DNA from: Heliocidaris erythrogramma
Lineage: Eukaryota; Echinodermata; Echinoidea; Camarodonta; Echinometridae
Assembly: GCA_025617745.1 (NCBI GenBank)
Contig: CM046858.1
Coordinates: 36,969,119-37,033,118, forward strand
Direction of reading: 5' to 3'
Length of the DNA stretch: 64,000 bases
In this document: positions 20,677 to 32,610 of the stretch, piece by piece
How the letters are laid out: each line of letters opens with the position of its first letter
Position numbering within the stretch: position 1 is the first letter of the stretch
Translations under genes and position numbers: made by a program
The notes under the pieces: generated by a model
The model's database searches: none
The model's input: the letters and a program-made list of their open reading frames with translations, nothing else
What the model was told of the DNA's origin: nothing

Positions 20677-22710
20677 TTAAATCAAAGCCTTACTAGGTGC
20701 ATTTATATACAATTCACCACCACTTGCCAATTCATCGGTAGGACGTAGTACACTGTTGCCATACACATGGTAAACATCATCGGTATTCAGGACAGATGGA
20801 TGTAGGTCATCCCCCTGAACGAGAATGCTTTGAAAGAACTCATCTCCAGGAGGCCTTGGGTCATCATAATACGATTCCACGGCTGCCTTATTCTTCATTT
20901 TCTCGCTCATGTCGGGTTTAGCGTACAGCGCCTCAATGTCTGGAGTTGGTAAGTTGGTAGTTATCATACCATCACTAGATGTGTTCTGCTGAAGTGATGA
21001 GGGAAATAGCTGATTCATATTGTACGGCGAATGACTGGGTGGACTCGTATGGATCCCTTCGACATCATCCATTGAACAATACGTACTATCTTGGCACGGT
21101 GTGCTAGCACTCGCGAAAGGTGCATTTTGCTGACCAGTGCTTCTAGTGCAGGCCCTAGGCCGGCATCCAGAGTCACCTAACAGTACAGAACATGACGCCA
21201 TATTTTCTTTTTTAAAGCAATGCTCCTCTTCGTCCGATGGGCGCTGATTAAAAATAGGCCTTGGAGACCCGGAATCCCCATCTTGTTGAGGTGTTTGAAC
21301 TATTAAGGTTGTCATTACTCGGTGCCCTCCACCGTCGTCTTCCGTTGCAGTAAAACTTCTCTGGGGATCATGTACCCCTTCCCCTCTCACAAGATAATGA
21401 TGCTTACCAGGGGCATTGTAGTAGCACTTCGTAATGCAAGAACCAATGATGAAAGCAACCGCTGAAGCTGCTATTGCTGCCACTGCTATCAGAATATCCT
21501 GTTTTTTTGACGTCACGGTAATACCATCTCGTTTCTCTGTAGGCATCGTGATCGGAGATGTCTCCGTCGCCTGAGTAGAGACACAAACTTTGTTCTTCAC
21601 AGTTTCTCTAGAAGGTTCATCCACATTATTTGATGTAGAATCAAGACTTGTGAAAGTCATCGTGATGTTTTTACATTGTTGGTTTTCTCTTGAATCATCG
21701 TATGAAGGTTTTGAAATTTCGTATTTGGCATATTTTTTAATATTCAACCTTTTAATACTGCGAACAGTCATATTTGAGTCATTTTCCTTCGTTCCGCAGA
21801 TGAAGAGTAAGATACAATTAACTTCACGTACATTGTATTCTAGCTTTGAATTGACAGCTAATTCATTGCCATCCCCGTCAAAGATTAGTGGAATGGGTTT
21901 ACTTGGTTTGGCGACGCAACAATGAAAGTAAACATCAATGTGTTCATTTTGAATTGGATACGGTGTGACCCGGGTGAATTCACACACTTCTGTCACTTTA
22001 CCGTTCCTATGAGAAACAACACACTTATCAGGTACCGACATTTCATCAAACATCTTATCAAGGCCAACGAGAACGCTGAATCGATGGGTCATGTTAAAGG
22101 AACCATTAAAATTAAAATCTTGGATCTGATGTTTGTACAGGATTTCATTGTCCACTTCAATGTGTGCTTGATCCCCTTCGTTCATTTGCAACCATTTACA
22201 AGACATCTCTAATCTTCCAGCACTCTCATCCAGAAGTGTTGAACATATCGGTTCTGGAGTATCGACAGTTAAATTCAATATGAGAGCCTTGCAGAGAGAC
22301 TGTCTACCTTGGTTAACTGTGACAGCATAATGTCCTGAGTCATTTTCCTCTGTGTAATCAATAAACATTTCAAATGTTATATCATCACCGACTTCTACCA
22401 GCCTATAACGGATTACTTCAAAATCCGCACTGCCGTTATATTCTAAAGGAAGACCATGTCGTTTAACCCACGTTGACTCGTCTTTTGTCCACACCAGCGT
22501 TTGGGACTCAAGTAAGGGATCTTGCAAATAGAATTTTTTTGAAATATTCTGTCCGCTCCAAACTGTTTTTGCCTCTTCTTGCACCTTGCCACACCAAAAT
22601 GGAGTATCATCAGATGATGTAACGTGGAAAATAATTTGTGAAATAAACAATAAGAAGCAAATTTTCTGTCCAAGACTAAAACGACGTTGAGACATTTTGA
22701 AAGAGTCCAT
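20677..22710 (-). CDS. Receptor A2: Ig-like single-pass receptor with YxxM/YxxP tail
   Basis: This is an intact intronless coding region of about 677 residues from the MDSFKMSQRR start. The ATG context is CCATGG and is kept in copy B; an upstream in-frame ATG at 22728 is lost in B. The signal peptide core is ICFLLFISQIIFHVTSS. Numbering from an open frame 27 codons upstream, residues 66-177 resemble an Ig V domain (GQNISKKFYL, LVWTKD, ENDSGHYAV). Domain two has CSTLLDESAGRLEMSCKWLQ, and domain three has the CC pair (FHCCV). The transmembrane helix is about 433-455. The tail has STYCSM (Y571, PI3K-type YxxM), LYAKP (Y623), YYDDP (Y641/642), PPGDEFFQSIL, VYHVYGN and ELYINA. A1 is its closest local relative. 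It probably acts as a surface signalling receptor; no named orthologue is recognised. Confidence 0.85.
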   Translation of the reverse strand: MDSFKMSQRRFSLGQKICFLLFISQIIFHVTSSDDTPFWCGKVQEEAKTVWSGQNISKKFYLQDPLLESQTLVWTKDESTWVKRHGLPLEYNGSADFEVIRYRLVEVGDDITFEMFIDYTEENDSGHYAVTVNQGRQSLCKALILNLTVDTPEPICSTLLDESAGRLEMSCKWLQMNEGDQAHIEVDNEILYKHQIQDFNFNGSFNMTHRFSVLVGLDKMFDEMSVPDKCVVSHRNGKVTEVCEFTRVTPYPIQNEHIDVYFHCCVAKPSKPIPLIFDGDGNELAVNSKLEYNVREVNCILLFICGTKENDSNMTVRSIKRLNIKKYAKYEISKPSYDDSRENQQCKNITMTFTSLDSTSNNVDEPSRETVKNKVCVSTQATETSPITMPTEKRDGITVTSKKQDILIAVAAIAASAVAFIIGSCITKCYYNAPGKHHYLVRGEGVHDPQRSFTATEDDGGGHRVMTTLIVQTPQQDGDSGSPRPIFNQRPSDEEEHCFKKENMASCSVLLGDSGCRPRACTRSTGQQNAPFASASTPCQDSTYCSMDDVEGIHTSPPSHSPYNMNQLFPSSLQQNTSSDGMITTNLPTPDIEALYAKPDMSEKMKNKAAVESYYDDPRPPGDEFFQSILVQGDDLHPSVLNTDDVYHVYGNSVLRPTDELASGGELYINAPSKALI

Positions 22711-23035
22711 GGAAAATATTTTCAACATCGAAGTCGTTATTTCGATGCCCAAGCCTAGCCTTTGACTACACAAAAAATGATGAAGAAACAAACAGAACCA
22801 ATCGAATTCGATATAGAGAAGATGGTGCAGCGAAGCTACAAAAGTTAGAAATGGAGAATGGCGTAGAGTTTTAATTCTTGTTCAACTTGCACACTGGGAT
22901 TAAGTTAAACAAAGGGCGGGCAATATTAAATGATTGATAAATCGACGATAAGTGTGGCGGGAATGCAATGCGGAATTGACACGTTGTACGACAGGCTGAT
23001 AAAGTAATGCAACGAATCACATTAATAAGTGTTCT

Positions 23036-23116
23036 ATGGGCGGAGCGTACGTCGGCAATACCATAATGGCTTTGCTCATACGATCGCCTCACAAACTCAA
23101 CCACAGTGTATATAGA
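23036..23116 (-). promoter_or_regulatory. Candidate A2 core promoter: TATA-like and GC boxes
   Basis: On the minus strand, TCTATATAC (23108-23116) precedes a GGGCGG GC box (23038-23043, plus sense) by about 70 bases, roughly 350-400 bp upstream of the A2 start. Copy B keeps both elements (50907-50918 and a GGGCGG near 50841). Conservation fits a shared promoter but is also expected from recent duplication. Confidence 0.35.
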
Positions 23117-23311
23117 ATCATTATCTGTTGGACGACAGCAAAACTCTTTGGAGGTCATGGAAATCTTCCCAGTGATAGCTGAAGTCATGGTGTTAGGATA
23201 AGAGACAGATGTGTTTTCTTAAATGAATATTATCTACTTGTCAAATGGAGCTCGAATTATGTTCGCAATAGATAATGGTCACGTAATGGCCACCTTGGAG
23301 TTCTTTGAATC

Positions 23312-23660
23312 TTCAGTTCAGTTCAGTTCAGTTCAGTTTGGTTTATTCAATCATTTAAAATCAAATCAAATATACATGTTACAAAGATTGCAAATTCAAT
23401 TTAAATGATTAGGATGCCCCTAAAAGCACATGCATGCTTGATAAATGGGGCACCCAATACATAAAAGATAAAGTACATAAATTCATAGCATATAACTAAT
23501 AACTATAAAACAACAACCTAAAAGGCAAAGAAAAAACCGATAAATTCTACAGGGAATGGGGAAAGGGGGAGGGGGGGGGGGGGGGGAGGTAGAGCTTATA
23601 ATGATTATTTGGCATGTCACCGGTGTTTTAGAAGAAAATTATCCTTTTTCTCTCTTACAA
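23312..23660 (-). mobile_element. LINE 3'-end fragment with (CTGAA)n tail, copy A only
   Basis: Copy B is continuous across this point near 51442. In A, five TTCAG repeats are followed by TTTGGTTTATTC and low-complexity sequence. This is what an inverted LINE 3' end with a pentanucleotide tail looks like. A poly(G) tract lies at about 23568-23586. The right boundary is uncertain. Confidence 0.5.
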
Positions 23661-24809
23661 ACTTCAAACCTATATATTTTCGTGAAAACTGCAATTAAAA
23701 ATGAAATCCGGTTAGAATGTTGCAAAATGGCTTTACAAGAAATTGAAAAGATGGAGGTGATACAATGAGGAAGCGAATTGAAAAATAATCCCTGAATAAT
23801 ACCATGTGAGGAAGAGGATATGGTTCTATTTTAGCCTGAACCTTTCTTTTAAAGGAAATCCGCTATGAAATGGAACAGCACTATGGTAAAATTGAATGTT
23901 GTGTATTCAGACCAACTCTTAAATATATTTCGAAGCCCGTATCAAGGAAATGGAGTCTGGTCCTGTTCATGCTTTTGATAAAGACAGATTTAAGACACCG
24001 TTCAACATTATGTAATGTTATGTAAGGACATAACATGAGTAATTTTATCATTTGAAAACATAATGCTATTTAGATAATGACCAGGGATCTAAATTACTTT
24101 CTCAATTCAAGTTTAATACTCTATTGAAGAACAATGGGGGAAAAAAGAAAAATATTTCACGGTAGCTGAAAATATATTTCCATTTAAATAAAAAAAAATG
24201 AAAGCGAACTACGAACGTGTTTAAGCTTATGGAAATTAGGCATAGGATGCTTTTTTATTCCCTCATTGATAAGCTGTCAAATTAATTTATTCCTTAGCAA
24301 TTAAAATATTAAAGTAAAAATATTTGGCTTACACTTTTCTGGCATTTTATGTCAAGTATCATGCTATATGGAGTAATATTAAATACTATTTAATTTGATG
24401 GATATACATTGTAGGCATTTTTATTTATTAACATTTTTCGCGGTATAAGTCTACGGGTTGTTATGAAGAATGTGCCATTCAATGAGAGAGAGAGAGAGAG
24501 TGTGTGTGTGTTTGTGTGTATGTTTTTTTTTTGGGGGGGGGGGGGAGAGGGGGTGGTTAAACTTGCCCTTTGTCGGCGAACCAATTCTTTATATATGCAG
24601 TTCGGATGTTTGTATAACAAATGACATGTTTTCCTACTTTATATTATAACAATCATTTTCGTTGTTCGCCTGTGACATTTTGCATTTGATTTTTTTCAAC
24701 GGGAATCTATATTGCTTGGCCATTTAATAATCGACAATTAACACACCGGTCACCGTGATACCCTTAATGCTAAAAAGACGATTCCAAAGGTTTTGAAGAC
24801 TACAGGCAT

Positions 24810-24841
<32 letters not shown>

Positions 24842-25700
24842 ATCTCGACTATACAATTGATTTGGCATGCACTTTATGGTGTGGCGTATAAGAATAAATT
24901 TATTACCACTTATTTTAAGTAATTCTAATTCCATTTTGGAAGTATGATAATTTCTATGGACTTCTTTTAATTTTAGAGATTTGTTTGTAAATATGGACCT
25001 CCAATGCTCTCCCGTTTGTGAAATAATTATGTGAAAGGAATACATTTAGCATGTATTTCTATCACACTTAATTAGTTGATTAAAGCCAATTATTAGTTAT
25101 TTAATAAAACACTAGTATACTCGTTATGAATTTCAAATATTTTTTTTAGGTTTCAATTGTTAAAAACTTGGACTTTGCATGAAAAGAAGCAACAGATTAG
25201 AACCCTTCACCCCCCCCCCCCACAAAAAAAAGTAAATACCTATGCCCTTTTTGTTTTCCACGAATAATTTTTTTATTGAAATGTAACCGTTTGATATCAA
25301 CATTAATTTATTCGCGATTTGGCATCACAGATGTCCAAAGAATAACTATTTCACATCACACTGGTTGTAAGTATCAAAATGCTGAAACTCTCTTAGACCA
25401 CCAGGAAAAAATCTCGTCCCAAAAGACGTTTCCATGAAAAAATATTGAATAATGCTTATCATAATGACATCCCGTAACAGAAGTCACGGGGTGAGATCTT
25501 GAAAACTTTGAAAGTAAAGTTTTGTATTAGGGTTAAGGGGGGGGGGGGGGGGGGGGGGGGGTTGCACGTAGTAATCTGTTGAAAATAACCTAATAATAAT
25601 CTGTTTTCGTTCAAGCCTTGGCATTTAATTATGGCTCCAACGAATTCATTGTATCCCCCGGTAGAATGCCGGATGATACTTTGGATTCAGAACCGTTCCC
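23661..25700. other. Noncoding 5' spacer of the copy A unit
   Basis: No gene. Colinear with about 51460-54715 in copy B apart from insertions. It contains (AG)n/(TG)n and a G run (24485-24553), 30 or more C (about 24810-24840) inside an A-only segment of about 410 bp (about 24741-25155), and a G run (about 25539-25560). Confidence 0.5.
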
Positions 25701-26975
25701 CCGCCGCCGCCGCGTCACATTCTTGTGTGCGCTCTAGCGGTTACATTTCTCGACGGATTTCTTTCAAACTTTGTATGGAGGTGTATCTTGGTAAAATCTG
25801 GACACTTATAATTTCTGGTGATGCTTCCCCCAGTGTTCCGTCTTTTATATGGTAAAAGGCCATAATTTGGGGGTTAGTTTGTGTGCGCTCTAGCGGTCAC
25901 ATTTCTCAACGGATTTTGTTCAAATTTTGCATGAAGGTGTCTCTTCGTATAATCTAGAAACCTAGATATTGGTGATGCTGCCTCCAGTGTTCCGTCTTTT
26001 ATAGGGTCAAAGGTCATATTTTGATAGATGTCTCGTGTGCACACTTGTGTGCGCTCTCCCTGTCACATTTCTCAACGGATTTCGTTCAAATTTTGCATGA
26101 AGTTGTCTCTTGGTGTAATCTAAAAACCTATAGTTTTTGGTGATGCTGCCACCAGTGTCCCGTATTTTATAGGGTCAAAGGTCATAGTTTGGAGAATGGT
26201 GTGAGTGCACTCTGTAAGCCGCATTTCTAGACTGATGTCTTTCATATTTTCCATGGATATGTAACTTGGTATAATCTACACATCTTTACTTTTTGGTGAT
26301 GCTGCCCTCATTGTTCCGTCCTTTATAGGACTCTGACTTCTGCATTTCTTGACGGATTTCGTTCAAATTTTGCATGAAGGTGTCTCTTGGTGATGCTGCC
26401 GCCAGTGTCCCGTCTTTTATAGGGCCAAAGGTCATACTTCAGGGGATGGCGTGAGTACACTCTGCAGGCCACCTTTCTTGTTTGATTTCTTTCAAATTTT
26501 GTATGGAGGTGTGTCTTAGTGAAATCTACACATCTATAGTGTTTGCTGATGCTGCCCCAGTGTTCCACTTTTTATAGGGTCAAATGTCATATTTTGGTTG
26601 CATGCATTCTGGAGGACACATTTTTTGACTGATTTCTTTCAGATTTTGTATGGAGGTCCATCATAGATTACTCTAGACCACTGTCTATCTGTTCCATCTT
26701 TCATAGGTCAAAGGTCATATTTTAGTTGATCTTGTGTGCGCTCTGAGGTCACATTTCTTGACAGATTTCTTTTCGATTTTTTCTATAGAGATGCATTATA
26801 CTCTTATCTACACACATTGTTTTGGTAATGCTGCTCCTAGTGTTGACAAAGGTCCGGGCCACTGGCGGCAATCTTTACGTCATCCTTTTGTTTGAGGGAG
26901 GGGAGTTCTTTGTCCCTCCTTAGAATCGCTGCCAGTGCCGGGGGATACATCCGCATTGCGCGGCAATGGAAATTT
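25700..26975 (+). repeat. ~155-bp minisatellite-bearing element (copy A)
   Basis: About eight units, each with GTGCGCTCT, GGTCACATTTCT, GACGGATTTC, TTCAAATTTTGCATG, a GGTGATGCTGCC core and TATAGGGTCAAAGGTCAT. The array starts after a CCGCCGCCGCCGCGTCAC stretch. It ends in GGTCCGGGCCACTGG and a GC-rich tail finishing TTTCTAGTTT. The counterpart is 60590-61965. The unit suggests an amplified internal segment of a non-autonomous element. Confidence 0.8.
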
Positions 26976-27585
26976 CTAGTTTGGTTGAGCTTAGTGGTGA
27001 TTATGAAAGAAAATCGGCTTGTCTATGAATATATATAGTACTTCATGTTAGTACAGGCTTTATATTTTCGGGATATTTTGGAGGAAATCAACACCATTAT
27101 TCTTTCCTTCGGATCCACAAAAAATGAGAGGTTGCATTAATTATGTTTTGTGACAGAATTACGCATGATCTTGAAGGATGTGAGGATGGGCTTGTGTCGG
27201 GTGTGCGTCTGTGCGTGTGCTTTAGTGTGATTAACATGTACTGCTAATTCCTTTTACATTGTAGAGAACTGTTGTTTCTCATACTCTACACTGCCATCCA
27301 CGTATGTTTGGTTTCAGATGAGATACGACAGACAGATGCTGCTGACCATTAAACACGCCAGCTGATGCATATCGGTGGTTGCATGAAATATTTTGGACGA
27401 ACTAGGCCTATTACTATTGAAGACAAGTTTTCAAAATTAAAGAAAATAAAAATACTTTGTGTTTGAGAAAAGCGAAGGTTAGAACCACTTCGGTTACTCT
27501 GTTTGGATTTAGGTGATGTAATATTCATGGAATGTAAGAACACAATCAATACTATCGGACGTTGATGATTGAGATTGTGTTATGC
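26976..27585. other. Spacer, no gene seen
   Basis: About 600 bases with no recognisable ORF or repeat. This stretch lies in the copy A block with no counterpart in copy B. Confidence 0.4.
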
Positions 27586-27589
27586 TTAA

Positions 27590-27826
27590 AGGGATACACC
27601 ACCGGGCGGCCGTGGGGAAAGTCAGGATTGCGTAAGCCCCATTCACTCGTACACAAAGTTTGTGCGTCGAACGCGTCCATTGGACTAAGTGGGATTACAT
27701 TTCGACAGCACGAAGCTGACCGATCTGTCCGATGTGTTGCGCCTCGCGGGGCAACGGCATGATCAGTAACGATCACGGTGCCCTCTCGCGGCATTAAACG
27801 TCCACAATCAGCGGTTGAGTATCCCT
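27590..27826. mobile_element. 237-bp MITE with TTAA target sites
   Basis: The inverted ends are AGGGATACACCACC and, from the other side, AGGGATACTCAACC. Both are flanked by TTAA (27586-27589 and 27827-27830). The interior is GC-rich. TTAA targeting plus AGGG ends suggests a Kolobok- or piggyBac-like system; I cannot decide between them. Confidence 0.7.
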
Positions 27827-28658
27827 TTAAAGGTTGACTAAATTAGAGAGAAAATGGGTGCTCTTTCCATGTAGTTTTGCCTTCTAATCACGAATCTGCC
27901 AATCGATTGTCCAAATTATGTCTCGTTTTGGCGAAAAAGGGGGAAAAGTAGAGGTTTTGGGACCGTTCCTTAAAACTCGTGAGCTGATTGGCTAACCCCC
28001 AAGTGACGTATGAAAAGTAAGAGGCACAAGATCTGCAAGGCTGCAGCATATAATATTGTACACATAATGCGGTATTTGACCCTTTGTTCAACGGACAATT
28101 TATGAAAAAAGGAAATTAATCAATATAATCTTAGGAGTGAATAATCAGCAATATATTTTCTACAAGTCTAGATCAGAAAACGCTTTTGCCCAAATATACA
28201 GCTCTTGTTTTGTTTTTTAGCTTTTCTTTTGAACAATATCCATCTGAGCTTGCCGAACGAAAATTTTGCATTGGTCATAAACGCGTGCACAGCCGTTTTA
28301 TGCGTCTGTATGTACTATGTCCTACACATCTTTAGTACGGCAGTGAGTATGTTCCCCTCGTACATAGCGACTGGTGAACGCTTTTGTTTTGTTTATTTCA
28401 CTTACGGCTTTTTTAAAACTTCGCTTGACATAGTACGTTAACGTTAGTACTGACTTAGATTTTGGCTGAATTCGAGTAACTTATATAGAGAGAGGAAAAG
28501 TGCCCGCGATTCCGAGTTGGAGGACTTTTCTGAGCCATGCAGATACGAACTCTGATTTATCAGACCCCGAAGGAAAAGAAGCTCGAGTGGCAAGGGGAAA
28601 TTCGACCATATTATATGTTTGAACCCCTCGCAGAATACGGTGAAGGGCCGTGGGTGAA

Positions 28659-28702
28659 GTAACTCCAGGGAGCTCCAACGCGTTGGAGCTCCCTGGAGTT
28701 AC
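28659..28702. repeat. 44-bp perfect palindrome
   Basis: Two 22-base arms meet with no spacer at 28680/28681. The centre is CTCCAACGCGTTGGAG. It lies in the middle of the TTAA-flanked element. Confidence 0.95.
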
Positions 28703-28709
28703 GGGTGAA

Positions 28710-28781
28710 GTAGACCGAAAATGTTCTCTCGTTCGTTAGGTCGTCTTAGCTAACGAACGAGATACAGAATTTTCGGTCTAC
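28710..28781. repeat. 72-bp hairpin next to the palindrome
   Basis: GTAGACCGAAAAT and ATTTTCGGTCTAC form the outer stem. CTCGTTCGTTAG and CTAACGAACGAG form the inner stem, with a loop of a few bases. Confidence 0.9.
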
Positions 28782-29058
28782 GGGCCGGGCTGGGCCTGCC
28801 GGGGGCCTCCGGGCGCGCACGGTATAGGTTAGTGGAATATATTCCCTTACTTTTCATGCGTCACAGATCACGATGTCGCTTCGATGGGTTTTTTTAGGGG
28901 CGGGGCTTATGACTGTAAATCAGCAAAAATGTACTTTTCAAATGATTATAAAATATGACTGAATGCATAAAAAGTTGTGTGATGGATATTTTTTGGCTCC
29001 TGATGACACCTTCCTACGAAAAATGGGCAATTATTTTTTTATTTTAGTGACCCTTTAA

Positions 29059-30267
29059 TCAAACCCTCGAAATGTCAGTGAAGATTGTCCGGTAGTAAAA
29101 TGTTTCCAAATAACAGCAGTGGCACTTGCGTTGATATGAGACGCAGTAAAAGAAAGATGATTAATTCACAAAAAAAACCTTTACAGCAGTGCAATATAGT
29201 ATGAATTTGTCCCTAATTCTGATGAAAAGATTTTTAATGCATATTTGTATACTATATAGTTTACGACTGCGACGTTGTGAAGGCAGTCTGTGAAGCTCCT
29301 CGGTCAAATTAGATCAATTTTCAAGATAGGGGGAGTTACCTTTCGAATGTGAATAACAAAAACTCACCTTGTAAGGACAGGCAGAAACTGAAATAGATCT
29401 GCTTTACCAATTTAATGGGTATGATCGATGTTATGATATAGGCCCTAAAGCTCTACAACTTGTCTTGAAACGGAATGTTCAAAAAATTATGAATCAGTTT
29501 GATCGGTTACATTTCAAAATGACCCTTTCCCTTTTCCCTCTTTTGCTACAGCCTGATGATAAATTGATCTTGCGAGGTTCTGAGATATCATATGTATCAT
29601 CATTTAGATAATAATGTATCGCTTCTTTAATGCACTCACCGTTAAAAGGGAATGCGTCGTTAGAGCAGACCTTACTAGTTATGCAGAAATACCAATTCAA
29701 TTGGTATTACAACTAAATTATTCATTCATTATTCATTCGCATCCTTCTTGAAGCTGCAGATAACTTCTTTCAACCTGATTTATTCTTTAACATTATTGCG
29801 GCAAAAGTGAAGACCGAGCAATAATAATATCAACCACTCCCTTCTTAAGAAGAAAGAGTTTATGCTTGTGAGAGTGAAACGAAAGTAATATACGTGGCGA
29901 GGATAATGATACTGAAACACTATTGTATGGTTGAGCTAGTTTCGGAATCACGCCAGTATTCGAATTCATGGAGGTTTCTACCCTCCGAACCCCAGTGAAG
30001 AACCGCTACATTTGAATATTTCACGAAATACGGGTTATTGTGTTTCGGTCATGTCAATATTCATAATACAGTCATTAGTTCCTGCTATATCAGAAAATGT
30101 AATAATCATGTTATGAGTGTCCGTAATGATTATTTTAGAGGCATTCATATAACATGCTCAGTTCGAATATACATGTGTGTTTCTATTTCATATACTTCCT
30201 GAGACGGGTATTGGTTTTCTGGGATGGGGAATTCTACTAGCATCTACAATTACGGCAGAAACGAATG
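29059..30267. other. Spacer, no gene seen
   Basis: AT-rich sequence without recognisable coding or repeat structure. It is the last part of the block lacking a counterpart in copy B; colinearity resumes at AAAGAAAAGACACATG (about 30269). Confidence 0.4.
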
Positions 30268-32370
30268 GAAAGAAAAGACACATGAAATAATAAGAATAGA
30301 GTATTACCGATTTATTCATCATAGCAAAGCTCATGATGATAAGAAACAGAAAACAGTGTTAATTTCTCACAAAAAGCATTCATACTTGTGCTTGACACTA
30401 CCAGTAAGATTTTCAATAGTTCACTACACTGTTTCTCAGTAAGTTGGCCTCTATCAGATTCTATATATTTCAAACTTTGATAAAATAATCTTAATGAAAC
30501 AAGAATATGTAACGTTTTTTCTGCTATGACAATGTATTTTTATTACAAAAACGTTTATACACAATCAAATGACCAAATCAGCGCAACTGTGTTTCTTTAT
30601 TCTAAAAAAAAAAATATATTTTTTCACTTGAACCAACATATAATATCAATGACCAAATCAACTTGTCCAACGACTCACACTAATCTCGTATATAATCATT
30701 CATCCCTCGCCACATAAAGAAGTACATACATGTAGTTTTAAAAGCAAGCCTGTTCAGAATTCTTTATTGATACCACATGATCATCTTAATCTCAGAGACG
30801 TCACAATGTTAATAATACTAATGTTAGAATACCATCCTCCAGACACCATAATCATTGCAGCCATACATCATCATGCTTTATGAATCCCCCCCTCCCGATC
30901 CATAACAACTACCTTCATGATTAATCATTTCACCTTTCGAATCGTAGATCGTTATTCCTCTCACATATACTCACATTGTTTGAAACTTATAGGCCCATCT
31001 GTAATGTGGGAGACACGCCCAAACTTTGGAGGCCGCTGTCAATACAGATTCACATTCACGGTAATAGATGTAAGACTATGTCTCCTGACAAATTAAGTCT
31101 GTATAAAGAAAAGATCTATTTCCACTTAAAGTGGACTTTCGTTAATGATCCATCTCCAGAAACGATCCGTTCACCAAAACTGGATAACAAGCGAATTTAT
31201 CATCCCGAAGGCTGTGTCAACTTCCTCAACTGATAATAACTTTAACACTGATACAACAACAATCATACTCTATTCCTCTCTCACACGAAATATTCCATAC
31301 ACTTCGTAAGCGATAATACAGCAGATGATAATTACAACTTTATTACAAAAAAAAAAGAAATACCATCATTTTGTGCAGTAATTTTGATTATCCGTGCGTG
31401 TGTTTTATAATTATTGTCAGAACGAAGAGATACACAGCGTTCATTTCAACGTCGAGAGAGACTTAGGGTGTAAACGGTATAACTATTATACGATTATTAC
31501 CCTTAATTTCTAGACGCGACAATCCTCTGTCAACTTGAGTAAAAGGCCTAAACCATGTAACTGCCACCTGCGTTGAAGTGATTATGAGAATGCAGTAATG
31601 CATGCCGTGTATAAAGTACATGGATTTGTTGTGGCTCTCACCCCCACTGTCAGGAACTAGGTAATTTTGTTTATGTATGTTCCTATGTAGTTTATAGGGG
31701 ATCAGCATACACTTGCTACTGGTTTATGATTCCAAGTATGATGCCATTCGTTTAGGGTTGTTTATATATTTACTTCCCATACGTTCAAACCATCATTCAC
31801 TTACGTTTAAGTGATAAATACTTCACCCTTCGGGGGGGGGGGGGGGGGGCGGATGCATATTTACAAAATGAAGTAATATACTTTAATGCTTATATGAATG
31901 ACAAATTTCAATTACTTTGTTTCTTCTGTATTATTATCATTGTATTCTAAACTTCATTTTTTACTTTAAACAAGGTAAATAATTACCGCTGTTCCGATTG
32001 ATATTTTGATTGTTCTTCATCATTGACTAGATCCTTTTCATCATAGCAACCCTTCGGAATGTTCTGTATTTTCAACTAATCGATAGGACATCAAGGATAC
32101 CTCTATCTATATTTCAAAAGAAATTTACGCGTTTGATTAATACCTCTTAACGTAACTTACCATTAATGGAAAATTTGATATCAGTGTATCATCACTTTCA
32201 TAATACCACCCTAATTACATTTATCTAGTACTTTAGATAATCATGTGGAAATAATATTAACACAAATTTTTCACTTCCAATTTCGAAAGAGTCAGAGAAA
32301 CCGGCATTATTTGTAACTGATCAATATGATTCTGAAGACATTCCTGGATTGACAAAGTTGTGATATGACG
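30268..32370. other. Duplicated noncoding block (A), 3' side of pseudogene A3
   Basis: Colinear with 61973-64000. Short ORFs persist in both copies, but the matching peptides appear only because the DNA is duplicated; no family is recognised. It contains a poly(G) tract near 31832-31849, matched by one near 63478. It may include the ancestral A3 3' UTR. Confidence 0.5.
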
Positions 32371-32610
32371 TGACTTCAAAATGAAAACAAAACTATCAAC
32401 AACAATGTACACCATTGACGATCTTATCAAAGTAGATCCCAATGCTTATTCATCAAGGAATCTTATGATTTAGAAGGGCATTGTCTATTATTCGATTTAA
32501 AGAAAGAGTTTATAAATAGTTGCCGTCCTGGTTGCGGATGTTCTTTCGAAGAAAAAGTTTATAATTATGACAAATTGATCTTATAACTTACACAAAAAAT
32601 TGTGAGTCAT

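Larger units (their letters stand above)
27831..29054. mobile_element. 1.2-kb non-autonomous element with TTAA target sites, abutting the previous one
   Basis: The ends AGGTTGACTAAAT and (reverse) AGGGTCACTAAAAT are flanked by TTAA (27827-27830 shared with the neighbour, and 29055-29058). Inverted similarity continues inward: GTGACGTATGAAAAGTAAG near 28002 pairs with CTTACTTTTCATGCGTCAC near 28848. The centre holds a perfect palindrome and a long hairpin. No transposase ORF was recognised. Confidence 0.65.
12125..32370 (+). repeat. Segmental duplication, copy A
   Basis: Sequence from about 12125 is colinear with sequence from about 43766, interrupted by insertions private to one copy. Matches cover the 3' flank of A1/B1, both receptor genes, their promoters, the spacer to about 25700, the 155-bp minisatellite and 30268-32370. 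Base 32370 corresponds to the last base of the window. The left edge is a clear loss of similarity upstream of CACATGAAT(G/A)TCTCTCTA. The right edge lies at or beyond 32370. Confidence 0.9.

Noticed and set aside
26323-26568. Peptides resembling FxRN-type repeats from the 155-bp minisatellite
   Set aside because: They arise from repeated noncoding units, and frames are inconsistent between units.
30976-31233. Small ORF whose C-terminus recurs exactly at 62684-62878
   Set aside because: The match follows from the segmental duplication of the underlying DNA; N-termini differ by frame and no family is recognised.
31463-31708. Small minus-strand ORF conserved at 63137-63355
   Set aside because: Same reason: duplicated noncoding DNA, short, no motif.
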